Positions 24,441-35,988 of a DNA stretch of 64,000 nt are shown piece after piece. This stretch comes from Tillus elongatus. Taxonomy: Eukaryota > Arthropoda > Insecta > Coleoptera > Cleridae. The position numbers and the translations under genes were made by a program. Position 1 is the stretch's first letter, and every line of letters starts with the position of its first letter. The notes beneath the pieces were generated by a model that saw only the letters and a list, made by a program, of their open reading frames with translations, was not told where the DNA came from and made no database searches. The DNA is taken from NCBI GenBank assembly GCA_964006375.1, contig OZ023265.1, positions 162,838,118 through 162,902,117 of the forward strand, read 5' to 3'.

Positions 24441-25197
24441 TTTTCTGTCAACTACATACGTTTTTTTGGGTATTTTTATGCATGTAATAATGTTCTATGT
24501 ATGAAAAACTATTAGATAAATGTTAAAATCATTTAATGGAAAATTCTGCAGTAAAAATGATGAAAAGTGACTTAAGTGATCGTTCGCAGAAGGTTTCTTT
24601 GAGAGGAAAACTTTCTTACCACATACCTTTGAATACAGGCGTACAGGCGTACCTCGGGGATCTATACTAAGTGCTTTATTGTATGCTATTTATACATGTC
24701 CCCTATTCAGCCACATCAAGTATTCACAAATTCACTCATACGCAGATGACATCCAGATGTACTACTCATTTATGCCTTCCGATATGACTAAAGCTTGTTG
24801 GCGGATAACAGAGGATTGTTAGAAGATTGTCAGAGAGTGTCAGCAGCACATAATTTAAAATTGGATCCAGCGAAATCCACTTTACTTTTATTTCGTAGGA
24901 ACGTTAACCGGCTTAACTTTTTCAAATTTGTTAGTGTAGAAATTAATACCTTACGATTGTCTGTTTAGGATAGTAGTAAAAGTCTGAGATTGCTGCTGGA
25001 TAGCGACATGAGATTTGAAAGTCATTATTTAAATCGGAAAAGTAGGCTTTTGTGTGATTCGCTGATGCTGTCAATTTTTAATCATTGTCCATCTGTTTAT
25101 GGTCCCTGTTTACGTTCATATGATGTTGCAAGTATTCAAAAGGTTTAGAACTATTGTATTAGGCCGACCTATGGGATAAGAGAATATCACAGTATAC

Positions 25198-25535
25198 CAG
25201 AATACGTTGGGCAGACTAAGAGAACAATAGGGACTAGATGTCATGAACATCTAGCACATTTCAGATACGGTAGTGTGGACAAGTCATGCGTGGCACAACA
25301 TATTTGGGATAATAACCACCACATTTTTAAGGAAAATCCAAAACTTATCAAAAATGTTAGACCACCAGCGAAGCTAGATGCTTACGAGAGTATTCATATT
25401 TCTAAGGCAATAAAAAACAAAAGTTCCGTAAACCGAGCCGCGCCACTGTCTTTGAATCGGATAAACATTCCGAAACCTGTCAGGTGCACTAATAAAGGAA
25501 GTTCAATAACCTCATCAGGCAATTAAGATACAATA
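25198..25535 (+). pseudogene. Penelope-like GIY-YIG endonuclease, C-terminal part
   Basis: The frame carries PEYVGQTKRTIGTRCHEHLA, then CVAQHIWDNNHHIF and LDAYESIHISKAIKNK, ending with a stop near 25524. YVGQT, the R in the following helix, and EHL are the usual blocks of Penelope-like GIY-YIG domains. The upstream RT of this element is missing; 5' truncation is at about 25198, inside an older non-LTR RT. The open C-terminal 83 codons show less decay than the minus copy at 5.4-6.3 kb. A hammerhead motif with an intact core follows about 90 bp later. Confidence 0.85.
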
Positions 25536-25625
25536 CTCATACAATGTCCCTCTCGGTATGGTTCTTTCCCTAAGAAGCAATATAAATAGATGGTGTTGTA
25601 GTAGAAAGTAGTTTGAATTTTTCAT

Positions 25626-25666
25626 CCTCTGATGACCCCAACTTTCTTAGTGAAACGATCGTCAGG
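25626..25666 (+). ncRNA. hammerhead ribozyme-like motif, family A
   Basis: Stem I CCT (25626-25628), CTGATGA (25629-25635), weak stem II (CCCCAAC-TTT-CTTAGT), GAAAC (25652-25656), stem III ACGA/TCGT without loop, C at the cleavage position (25663) in a canonical GTC context, then AGG. The core is complete but stem II has mismatches. It lies at the 3' side of the Penelope-like endonuclease, where these elements are known to carry hammerheads. The conserved flank to about 25710 is shared with the other family A copies. Confidence 0.6.
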
Positions 25667-25710
25667 CCTTTAAAAAATGTGTTGTTCGGCTTCTCCAAAT
25701 GTACTTAGAC

Positions 25711-26250
25711 AGACATACATGACAACAGACCGGCAAACCGATCAGCCGACAGTCAAAAAAATTTTCGATTCAGAATCAAGTTTTCTATATGTTCTGAGAC
25801 TTTTTACACCGTTTTAGCAAAGAAAAATTCGAAATTTCTGTCATCGTTATTCTACCCCCCACACAGTAAACCTCTAATTTAATGTCAGCACTAAATAGAA
25901 GATGTTTGATGAAATTGTAAATTTTCTAATAAACAAACCCTAAAACGTTATATTATTACTCGAGTTTTAACGAAAAAATGTAAATTTTCACCAAATAACC
26001 CCGCATTCGTCCCCTGGAGCGATTGTACCCAAAAACAATCCGAACCGTTCGTATGTCGGGTGCTAATTGTATACAAAATTTGAAGGCGATATCGCAATTC
26101 GTTGTAAAGTTATCGTGGCTACAAACAGACATACAGACCGACAGACAAAAACAAATTTCGTTCCCAAATCATGTTTTTTATATGTTTATCTACGACTAAT
26201 ATATAATGTAAGTATTATACTTGTGGTTTTTGCAGTTTAATATCATGTAT
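25711..26250. other. unrecognised, with CAGACAGACA-type blocks
   Basis: Two blocks (ACAGACATACATG at about 25690-25745, and ACAAACAGACATACAGACCG at about 26111) share a form common in arthropod interspersed repeats. No coding feature is visible. Confidence 0.35.
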
Positions 26251-26407
26251 TGTTCCCTAAGGGAATAATGTCGAGGGATTAATAGTTATTATTCCCTCTT
26301 GCTCTCCAAGTACAAAATTACTCAAATTAAATAATACTATGGAAACAAAGTAGACAAACTCAAAACTGTCAGTGTCAAATGCGTAGTATTTGTGTACTTG
26401 TGTTGAG

Positions 26408-29400
26408 ATGGATGATAATGGAGAGCCTTTTACTTGTACACCTCCAGAAATTGAGGAATTAGCTGCGGCCACAACATCTACCTTGATACCGGAGACATCA
26501 AAATCCATTTATAATAAAACGTACGCAACCTTCAATGAATGGCGTCTTCGAAAGAACGCAAATTCATTTTCCGAACAAGTTTTGCTGGCCGATTTTTCTG
26601 AATTAAATGCAAAATACAAACCATGCTCATATGGTCATTCTATTCATTAATTAAATCTATGTTAAGAATAAACCATGACATTGATCTGGTAAATTATGGC
26701 AAACTACGATCGTTTTTAAAAAGAAATTCTGAAGGATTTCAAGCAAGGAAGTCTTCCACTCTAACCCCGGAACAAATTAGGAAATTTATTGATGAAGCTC
26801 CTGATGAAATGTTTCTTTTACATAAGGTGAATATACATATTGATCTTATCTATTCAAAGAGTCATATTCTTGTTTGCTTCAGGTTATATTAATTATTGGA
26901 ATTATGGGCACATGACGCTCAAACGAGCTTTATCAAATGAATATTGAAGATGTGAAGGATCTCCAAACACACTTATCAATAACAATACCCAAGATTAAAA
27001 CCAAAATTGTACGAACATTCATCATAAACAGTACTTTTTACAATATTGTAAAGAAATACATCAATCTCCGTCCGTCACATGTAAAAATCAATTAATTCTT
27101 TCTAAATTATCAAAAATCCAAATGTACAATACAACGTATAGGAAAAAACAAATTTGCAGACATTGGTAGACAAATTGCCAAATATTTAAATTTGCCAAAT
27201 CCTCAAAATTATACCGGCCATTGTTATCGTAGATCATCTCCCAAGCAACAAATTAAGGCATGTTAACCAGTACTCGAGTCCAAATAACCTAACCAAGTTG
27301 TAATTTAGTAATAATTAACTAAAATGTTGCCTTGATTGTCATAATGACTACAAATTTAGAAATGCGGCTCCGAACTAGCTTATTTTTGGACTATTAAAAT
27401 TACTCCAGTCAGTAATTTACAAGGAACTAAATTGGGAAAAAATTGGTTTAATTTTACTCATAAAATATACTTGAATATACTTTTGTGTTTCAATTCCAGA
27501 GTTGGTAATTTTTTTGTCGAAGTGTGCCCTAAATTGGACTGAAAATCGACTATCAAGTCCAGATACCTGAAATACCTACTTTAAGGTAATTTATTACCTA
27601 ATATTAACCTGCAATATGTCTCTGTGGTATAGTAAATTGGAGGTCTTCTTATGAAGTCCAGCTTACATATATATTACCAATTTCATTGCAATACAGCACA
27701 GGAAATATTTTGGGCACTGAGCGAACCTAAAATGGCTTTCTGATCGGCTATAAAGTCATAATTACTGCAGAAATGGTCTTCCAAGTCAAATTGCCTACCT
27801 TCAAGTTGAAAATACCCATAAAATCTGACTTGAAATAAAAATTGTCCTCAAAGTTCAAAGTGTACAGCAGTGAAATACATTTGTGAATCTTAAAGGTCTG
27901 TCAGTTGATAAACTTCATCAATAAAAGTTTATTCTTGTTGTTAATGTGCGTGCACCAGTAACAAATATAGTGTTACAATGCCCCCTTTGAAACCAATAAA
28001 AGTTTACAGACATACTACAAACTATTATAGAGTAGTAAAGAATGCTCACAGAAAAATAGTGATAGATGCTGATCATTGAAAGTGGCTTACATCAAATGAA
28101 GAACTCATTTTTCAATCCTAAAAAAAGTATGACAACTTTATCGGCCACTACTACTAGGTATATGAAAGTAAAACTGAATTTCAATTCTATGCTGGTATCA
28201 AATCAGCACGTTTCCCTCTTCAATATAATACATCCCTTTTCATGCCAAATGGAGTGAAGTATTGGCAACACGGTCAGCTGTCATGTTTATGTTTATTTAC
28301 TTATTTTATTTTGTTTCTATTTTCTATTAATGTTTATATATTATGGAGTCAAAGACCAAAAACGCTGTATAATCATTCCTATATGTCTCTCCGCTGTGCA
28401 CGGATATAAGTAATATATATTTCTATACACGAAAATGTTTCATTTCTAATAAATTCAAACAAAATTCGTTTACCATATAGTTGAAATTCCCATAATAGGA
28501 CATAATGCCTTCAAAGTTTGGTTAGTTTCCCTGTCATTAGGAATTGTGACTTATAGGTATAAAAAAAATAGGGCAAAATTAACTTTCAGGTCAATAAAGT
28601 TAGAAGGGCAGACATATTAAATTAATTTTGCGGTATCCATCTTGATTGTATTGGAAAATGAAAAATAATATTTTGTTGAATATAGTGTAATCAAATTTTA
28701 GTTCGAAAACAACATTAAATAATGATTGTATACCATGACGACAAGATAGTTTTGTGTTGTTTACATCACCAATCCTCCAAAATCAGAACTTCAAGAATTT
28801 TGAATAATTTTTTATTTTCACTAATTTCATCTTTTACAAGGGCGCTCGAATTTTATCGAAGTATCATCATCATGATAACAGAAAAAAACATAACCGCAGT
28901 GGTTTTTTTTCTTTATACAGTGCGAATCACCTTTATCATTATTGCAAATATTTGAAGTCAGTTCTTTGATCATTCAAGATGTCATTTTTTAACAAAGATG
29001 GACAATATCTCTACTACTCTACTGTTTGTTTATACATACATAACCACAGATCCTGCAGAACCGAATAATGTCACATGCGTAGTTCGTTGTTTAGAACGTC
29101 ACGGCACTGGCGCATAGATGTCAGATTCAAGTAAAGCGTAGCACATATTTACCAATATATTACGTCCATTGGCCCAATGTTGAATGAAAATGCCCTAAAT
29201 ATAACTAAAACGCCTTGGTCGAAACGCCTTGCTGGACCTATTATCGACTTCCATATTACTTTGACTTTATTCCCCACATTGGTAATATACACTTAAATTT
29301 TACTTGAAAATCACCTGTGGTGATTTGGTCGCCGACCTATTGGTAGGGCGATTTTACGTCAATTTGACTTTAAATGTTGCTTGGGCTGCCACTCTGTACA

Positions 29401-29675
29401 TTGATGGAGGATGCGATATAACTGGATTAAAGCGTCATGAGGGCTGGAAATCTTCACAGGTAGCTGAAGGTTACATTAATCGGTCTATGAGAAAGAAGAC
29501 AGCAATATCAGATACTATTGCTAAACAGACAAATAGTAATAAAGCATCTTCTTCCTTTACAGCAGCCGAAATTCCAAATATTTGTTTTGAAAAGTTTTCC
29601 AAAGTTATTAATAGTTCACGACCAATTCAGTTTATCAATTGTACTATTACTAATTTTAATATTATTAACAAATAA
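26408..29675 (+). pseudogene. Crypton-like tyrosine recombinase, interrupted
   Basis: N-terminal part 26408-26628 (MDDNGEPFTCTPPEIEEL), then a frameshift into LIKSMLRINHDIDL and TLTPEQIRKFIDEAP to 26826. A 56-bp intron (AAG|GTGAAT...TTCAG|GTT, 26827-26882) follows. The next exon has a stop just before RSNELYQMNIEDV (catalytic Arg I) and reaches YTGHCYRRSS (H-x-x-R, about 27213-27239). A 2.1-kb TIR element interrupts here. The frame resumes at 29388 with LKRHEGWKSSQVAEGYI (W block and Tyr nucleophile, about 29430-29485) to a stop at 29675. All recombinase catalytic blocks are recognisable. The family is site-specific recombination of Crypton-type elements or their host-derived relatives. At least three lesions make it inactive. 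Confidence 0.8.
27240..29385. mobile_element. TIR element inserted in the recombinase
   Basis: It begins CCCAAGCAACA at 27240 and ends with the exact complement TGTTGCTTGGG at 29385. The flanks join into the recombinase frame, with CT on both sides as a possible 2-bp target duplication. Length is 2146 bp. No transposase was recognised inside: the frames of 63-77 codons have no family features. It is a non-autonomous DNA element of uncertain superfamily. Confidence 0.75.
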
Positions 29676-29738
29676 AGTTGTCCATTAAAAGTTTCAATTT
29701 AATGAATTAGTCGTAGCTAAAGTAGAGTATACTACTCG

Positions 29739-29851
29739 CAATAATGGCTATTATTACCTCGGAATGTTACTCCCTCGCCGCTTTCGCGGCTCGGTTCGTA
29801 AATATTCCTCGGCAATAATAGCTATCATTATTGACTCGTGGTATAATCTAC
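29739..29851. repeat. inverted repeat near end of recombinase element
   Basis: AATAATGGCTATTATTACC (about 29740) pairs with GGCAATAATAGCTATCATTA (about 29822-29848), with an inner GC-rich loop containing CGCCGCTTTCGCGGC. A similar ATTAATAGTTATTATTCCC stretch lies upstream of the recombinase at about 26277-26296, so these could be the element's ends. Confidence 0.5.
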
Positions 29852-29859
29852 TATTTGAC

Positions 29860-30870
29860 ACTTTTTATAACGTTTCAGTAAAAACAAATTTTTGAAATTT
29901 TTGTCATGGATGCCATACTTCAGTTCAGTGTTTTTTTGGGCGGTATAAATTAGAAAGAAGAGATAAAAATTTATCAACATTCTTCATAGTTTGCAATGTT
30001 AGTTTTGTTTAAAACGCCTTAGCAACTTGCTGTAAGATTGTAAATACTTCTAAGTACCTTCTTATAACCCTTGTACTATGTACCAAAATGAAAATCCGTA
30101 GATTTATCGAAAATTCAGTAAAATTTTCAAGATTTTTATGGAATTTCGCTACCATGGCAGACTTTTTAAACCTATTTTAAAATCATTAAGTAAATATATG
30201 TCACGAAGTATAATTACCGCAGCAAGATAAACATGGGGACAGGTCACGGAGTATCAACCTAACTCTAAGTACCACATCACCAGCGGAATCAATATCCCAA
30301 TTAACGTCAGGGCCACTAGCGTAGGGAATTAGTGTTGTATAATGAATGCCCGTCCCTAATAAGACAGTAGAGCCCTAATGTGACTTAACGAAGGAGGTCA
30401 CATCAAAGTTCCAAACTGGCTGGTTGTACTTAACAGTCAATACCGACAAGAAAGGGCTCCTCCACCCAAAGTCCACGTCTTGAGATTTGTGTGTTGGGAG
30501 AGGATGTTAGATTACTTCGAACTGTTATTATGCAGTGGCGTGTATTATACTGGTTCCTAAAAGGCCGTTAGAACGAGGTGAAGCAGAATAGAAGCCACTG
30601 GCTAAGAGGGATGTTGGGTTTGCACTGAGAGTTTAGAAGCTTTCACTGTTCAACCGAAAGTAATGCAGATTGCTAATGGGAGTAATATATAGTCAGTAGG
30701 CTATGGGGAACGAGTGAAAAACACATCACAAAATTGGACGTGCATTATTTTTATAAATAATAGTTTTTATCTGTTTACTTTACACGTCCAGATTCTAAGA
30801 AACTAAGTTATTGGTTTTCGAAACAGGTAGCAGAGGCAACCCAAAAATCACAAAAATAATAACAGAGAAT
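29860..30870. other. unrecognised sequence
   Basis: Bases 30200-30700 are somewhat less AT-rich and contain no open frame of note. I see no repeat partner in the window. Confidence 0.3.
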
Positions 30871-30875
30871 TATGT

Positions 30876-30918
30876 GCTAGATACATATTTCGGCAATGAA
30901 GTTGTCTTCATCAGTAGC
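30876..30918 (-). ncRNA. hammerhead ribozyme-like motif, family C
   Basis: Minus strand: stem I GCTA (30918-30915), CTGATGA (30914-30908), stem II GACAA-CTTCA-TTGCC with one mismatch, GAAA (30891-30888), stem III ATA-TG-TAT (two-base loop), C at the cleavage position (30880), stem I TAGC. All core positions match. One extra A separates CTGATGA from stem II, a departure from the strict consensus. It is flanked by unrecognised sequence, so the carrier element is unknown. Confidence 0.65.
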
Positions 30919-31265
30919 TGTCGCTAAACTGCCTTTTATATTGGTCTTCGAAAAATAACGAATTTTGTGTTTTGTCTACTTAGAAAAATGCAATATTTTA
31001 CCTAAGGAAAAATCATTTAGAGTATTCCATCAGTAGGATCATCACGATAAAACTAGCCGTTTGCACTATAAACGTTCTTAAATATTTTCTAGTATTGATT
31101 GAATACGAAACCTTCTAGTCTCATTTTCAATATTAATGGAGTTTGCTTTAAAAACATTATCGGTAAACAAAATCACGGGTCGTCAGTTTTGACGATAAAA
31201 TTGTTGTTATTTTACTTGCGAAATAGTCCAGGTGAATTATAAAATAAGATCAGTAATAATAAAAG

Positions 31266-32690
31266 GTTCGGGACGCAGCAATGGCGTTGTGGTAGTGAAT
31301 TTTCATAAAAATGTTTTTAATAGGAAATATACTTTTTTTACGAAAGCATCAAATTTGGTTACCAGTATAACCTATATAGGAGAAACAATGTACCATATTT
31401 TATTAAAATAACTTTATTGTTTGACAATATACAAAAATATTTCGAAAATAAACTTTAAATGTGCCCAAAAAACTGGTTTCCTGGCGAACGAACCTTAGGT
31501 TAATAGTAAATGAAGCTATCGAAAGAAACATTTTATGAAAAATCGCTACCATAACGCACTTGCTGAGTCCCGAATTTATTTTCTTACAAACATGCATTAT
31601 CTTTCGATGGAAAATGCTAAAATTGCAATAATATAAGGCGTGTTCGATTAGGAAAAAAATTGCATCACCAGCGGCTTATGGGCCACCTGTGATTGTAAAA
31701 ATAAGTTTATAAGATGCAGCTCCAGACATCGTATAATTAACATTTAAAATTTTTTCTCATATCTTGTATAATAATGGATATATTGAGCTTTACCCTAGAA
31801 ACGCGTCACCCTGTATATATGAAAACAGATAAAAACTAACACTAACCCGGATATGGGTTCTATGGGGCCTAGTTAGCATTCATTTGAAGAAATCTTTTCA
31901 AAATTCAAAAGGCACTAAAACTGTATCCAACTCTACGAGTAAAATTGTGATGGCCCAAAATAAATATGAATGTAAGAAGAAGAGCATGCCTACATTTGTA
32001 TTACAAATGTCAGAAAACAAAATACTTATTTACATGTCACTTTAAAAGTAGATCTGACTCTAATCAAAATAATTTGTCAGTTGAATATGACATGTACTGT
32101 TGCCGTGGACTATTATGCACTATTGTATTACGCCTTATGAGAATCTTTTTTTTTTTTGGAGTACGAAAGCTTATTTACTGTTTAAACATTTTTCGATCTC
32201 TTAACCTGAAATGGTTTTCGTCTCATTTAACGTTGTTTCATTATAGAGTCACAGTAGGTTTTAGAATTTAGAAATTAATCTATTTTGTGTGACATACCTA
32301 GAACAAGTTTTATTTTCCTTTAATTATAAATGACAATTTTAAGTAAATTCCTATATTTTCTGTGCCCAATATGTTGAACGGATGCGAAACGGGAGAAGGA
32401 AATTTCATTTAAAGTTAAAATGACGAAGAGAACTTTATTCGAGGCACGAGCGTTGTTTCCATATTTTTTTTAAGATCAGTAACATTTATATTTTATAATT
32501 AGCAGATTAGCGTATTCATCGTTTTTTGAAAAAAAATTCAAAACATGCTTAGAGGAACCCCTATATGCATTAACTATCGGTCAAATGCTGTTATCTCAAC
32601 TCCACAATACAGTTAAGAGACCTAAAGTAAATTTGAGGTTCTGTGCAAGGTAAACATGCTACAACGGAGCTAGAAATGCAAACTGTAAAC
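31266..32690 (+). repeat. H-repeat variant in a duplicated block (copy 2)
   Basis: It is collinear with 18133-19560, starting GGGACGCAGCAATGGCG and ending TGCAAACTGTAAAC. It includes the 330-bp head unit, the GTGATTGTAAAAATAAG block and the roughly 780-bp AT-rich continuation. At its end it runs directly into the next repeat at 32693, giving the uninterrupted version of the 19.56-22.37 kb junction. Confidence 0.75.
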
Positions 32691-32692
32691 AA

Positions 32693-33328
32693 CTCACCTT
32701 GCAGAAGTCCATAGAAAGGAGAAACTATTTACCAACACCGTTTCTCCATAAAAAAACTTCCACTTTGTCAAATTGAAGAAAAAATGCTAAATAATAAGTG
32801 TAATCTGATTCTTTAAAATTAAACAAATAACTGAAACTGCCACCAAAGCATCACATAAAGGATCTATTTTAAATTAATTTTTTGCAAATAATTTAATAAA
32901 ATAAAGAACAATGAAGCTTGTAGCTGAAACTTAAGACATTTTAACTTCTTGCGATATTAATGCTGCAGAGTCGTTCATGTAGGTTCTCTATCTAGAACAT
33001 GTCAATTTTGACGTTTTGAACCGCGACTTTTTTGACGTTTTAAGAATCAAAACTAAAAAGCTTATTACTTTTTGTTGTTTTAACGTAGAGATTCAAATTT
33101 TGGTGCATGGTTTTCTTTTTATGACATTAACCCTCGCACCCAATATGGTTGTCCTAACTTTGTTATTTCCGGAGATATAAAAATTTTCCGAAAGAAAACG
33201 CAACATTTTCCGGGAAAAACTAGCCCTATTTTCCTGGCTAACGAACTTATCCAAGCCATTTGCGAAAGGAAGGTACTCACCAAATTTTATCGAAATCAGC
33301 GCATTATTTTTTGAGTTAGCGATGTGAC

Positions 33329-33407
<79 letters not shown>

Positions 33408-33473
33408 ACATATAAAGTCTGAAACCGACCTCGGATTTGGGTTCCAGTGGTCCCAAATAGCGCTTATTTAAAG
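32693..33473 (+). repeat. H-repeat subfamily copy, paralogue of 22374-23186
   Basis: It starts TCACCTTGCAGAAGTCCATA. (TA)n is at 33332-33405 and the tail block GGATTTGGGTTCCAGTGG follows. The tail is lost after about 33473, before the terminal hairpin. Confidence 0.75.
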
Positions 33474-33815
33474 ATTGGGTTGGGACAAAGTATGGGGCCA
33501 AGCAAATAACTTTAAAACAAAAACGGTGATACTGATGAAACATTTTAAGCAAGTGTAATGGCGCATAATGTATCTGAAGAGATGTTCTTTGTTCTAGATA
33601 TACTTCCAGTGTAACCCTCAACTTTATTTAAATTATTTAAATGGGAGTCCTGTATATTTTCGCAGATTATAATAGACCATGCTTTTCCGAATCCGTCCCA
33701 TACTGGGTTTAGTATCAGTATCCATACAAAACAGGAAAAATAAAGCGCTTCGCATTCACTAAACAATTACTTTGATCTATTGTAAATTAGAAACAAATTG
33801 AGAATCATAAAAAGT
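33474..33815. other. unrecognised sequence
   Basis: Nothing recognised. Confidence 0.3.
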
Positions 33816-33816
33816 C

Positions 33817-34950
33817 TGGACGCAGCAAGTGCGTTATGGAAGTGAGTTTTCATTTAAATGTTTTTAATAGCAAATATGTCTCTCTAATGCAAGCAGGCAT
33901 GAATCTGGTTACCGGTATAACCTATATAGTAGAAACAATCTACCATATTTTATCAAAATAACTTAAAATGTTTCCGAGAAAGCTGGTTTCCTAGCCAACA
34001 AACCTTAGGTTAATAGCAAATTGAGTGATTGAAATTTGAAGCATTTAATGAAAATTGGCTACGAAAACGCATTTACTGCGTCTCGATTTTTTTTCTTATA
34101 AACGTGCATCAATTTCGTTAAAAATGCAAAAATACAATAACATAAGGGTGTTCGAAAAAACTTGTAGGTATCACCAACGACTGGGCCATCTGTGATTGTC
34201 AAAATAATTTTATAAGATTCAGCTCAATACACCCTATAATTAACGTATACAACTTTTTCTCGTATCTTATATAATAACAATTGTATTGAGCTTTATCGTA
34301 GAAATGCGTCACCCTTAATATATGTAAAACAGATAAAAACTGAAACTAAAGCCGGATATGGATTCTAGGGGGCCTAGTTTGCGCTCATGGCAAGAATTTT
34401 TTTTGAGAATTCAAAGATGGCGGTCTCCTCATGAACGAATTTTTTCTACGAAAATTAGCTAAAAATTATAGTGCGTTAAACCGCAAACTTAACTAAAACT
34501 ACCGCCAAACCATCAGAGGATGGATCTATTTGAAATGAATTTTCTGTAAATATTTTAGTATAATGAAGGACAATGACGGTTGAAGCTGAAACTTAAGGGT
34601 TTACAGAACACTCTTCTTGAGACATTTTCTTTACATAATCCGTATTTGTTTCAGGTTCTCTGTCTAAATGCTTCCAATTTTAACGTTTCCAATCGCGACT
34701 GACGGTTTAAAGAAAACACCAATTTTATTTTCTTTAAATGTCCACAACTTTTTGTCTTCAAACTTACAGATCTAGATTTTGGTACATGGTTCACTCTTTG
34801 TAATATAAACACGCGTACCAAACTAGGTTGCCCTTACGTTGTTATTTCCGGACATATCAATTTTTCCGAAAGAAAACACAAAACTTTTCGGGAAAACCTG
34901 GGTCGATTTTCCTGTTTAACGAACCTGTCTAAGCCTCTTGCAAAAGGATG
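33817..34950 (+). repeat. H-repeat, rearranged
   Basis: The head CTGGACGCAGC starts at 33817; part of the head unit is deleted. The GCCGGATATGGATTCTAGGG tail block comes at about 34350, without a (TA)n tract. A second body segment (TGCCGCCAAACCATCAG-type through TTTTCGGGAAAACC) then follows to 34950. It is probably two truncated copies joined or an internal deletion. Confidence 0.65.
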
Positions 34951-35338
34951 TTCAGGAATAGTTTTTTTATGAAATAGTTCATGAAGCCCATGTGTTCCTA
35001 AAACATTATAAATTTAATTGTAGTGCCACAGTGTTTACCCGCTTGTTAAATATGTCTGCGAAATTATGTGCGCCGGGGGTACACTTCGGAGCTTATATTC
35101 TCTAGGACAAAACGAAGGTTCGTAATGAACTGTTCGGTAAGTCGGTAACTTCACACTAAAGGCGTGTGTTTATTCTTGACTAAGCGGGTTGTCCGATTAA
35201 ATGCAGTAAGCAACGGTACTAACGTAGTAGTTTCTGGGGAGGAATGCCGATAGCATCGATAAAAGGTGCAGATCTTCAATCTTTGCCATGTGATCTAGAG
35301 AAGTAGGATCCGTGATAGATGAATTTCCTGTAAGTCGG
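34951..35338. other. unrecognised sequence
   Basis: Nothing recognised. The composition is less AT-rich than the flanking repeats. Confidence 0.3.
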
Positions 35339-35905
35339 TGACGGATTCAGTCCATGACCAATAAACCTTAGGTTCATATCAAATTGAGCTACTGGAATTT
35401 TAAGCATTTAATGAAAGTTCGCTACCATAACGCGATTGCTGCGTCCCGAGTTTTTTTTTTTTACAAACATGCATTATATTTCAATAGAAAATCCAAAAAT
35501 GCAATAATATAGGGCATGCTTGATTAAAAAAAAAGAAAGACTGTATCACCCACGACTTATGGGCCAGCCTGTGATTATAAGAATAATTTTATAAGATCCA
35601 GCTCAAGACACCCTATAATTAACGTATAATTTTTTTCTCGTATCTTATATAATAACGGATATATTGAGCGCTACCGCAGAAATGCATTGTTTACTTTTTA
35701 TGATATAAACCCGAGTAGCAAATTTGGTTGCCATAACTTTGTTATTTCCGGAGATATAAACATTTTCCGAAAGAAAACACAAAATTTTCTGGAAAAACCC
35801 AAGGCGATTTTCCTGGAAAACGAACATATCCAAGCCACCTAAAAAAGGAAGATACTAACCAAATTTGATTAAAGCCGGCCCTTTTTTTTGAGTTATCGGT
35901 GTGTT

Positions 35906-35975
35906 TTTTTTTCCTCAGGGCTCGTCCGCGGCCTTGCCGCCCCGATAGCACTGCAACCTTTGGTTGATTGTGCAT
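35906..35975 (-). mobile_element. 70-bp 3' stub of the R1/LOA-type element
   Basis: On the minus strand it matches the last 70 or so bases of the full element at 40347-45582 (GCACAATCAACCAA, CTATCGGGGCGGCAAGGCCG, CGGACGAGCCCTGAGG) plus an A tail. It is flanked by TTATCGGTGTGTT at 35893-35905 and 35976-35988, a 13-bp target duplication. It is an extreme 5' truncation. It also fixes the true 3' end of the family. Confidence 0.9.
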
Positions 35976-35988
35976 TTATCGGTGTGTT

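Larger units (their letters stand above)
23250..25197 (+). pseudogene. non-LTR reverse transcriptase remnant, split
   Basis: Left part (23290-23400): LVLLDYSRVFDTVNHEILIS, RT motif A with catalytic Asp. Right part (24580-25195): QKVSLRGKLSYHIPLNTGV, RGSILSALLYAIYT (motif B), HSYADDIQMYYSF (YADD, motif C, about 24738-24775), LDPAKSTLLLF and the C-terminal IQKV.NYCIRPTYGIREY. About 1.15 kb of unrelated DNA, including a THAP exon, separates motif A from motif B. Stops occur in both parts. The element is cut at about 25197 by the Penelope-like fragment. Confidence 0.75.

Noticed and set aside
30761..32160. CRISPR-like or other prokaryotic repeat arrays
   Set aside because: Repeats in the window are interspersed or simple tandem; no regularly spaced direct repeats with unique spacers exist, and the sequence is eukaryotic.
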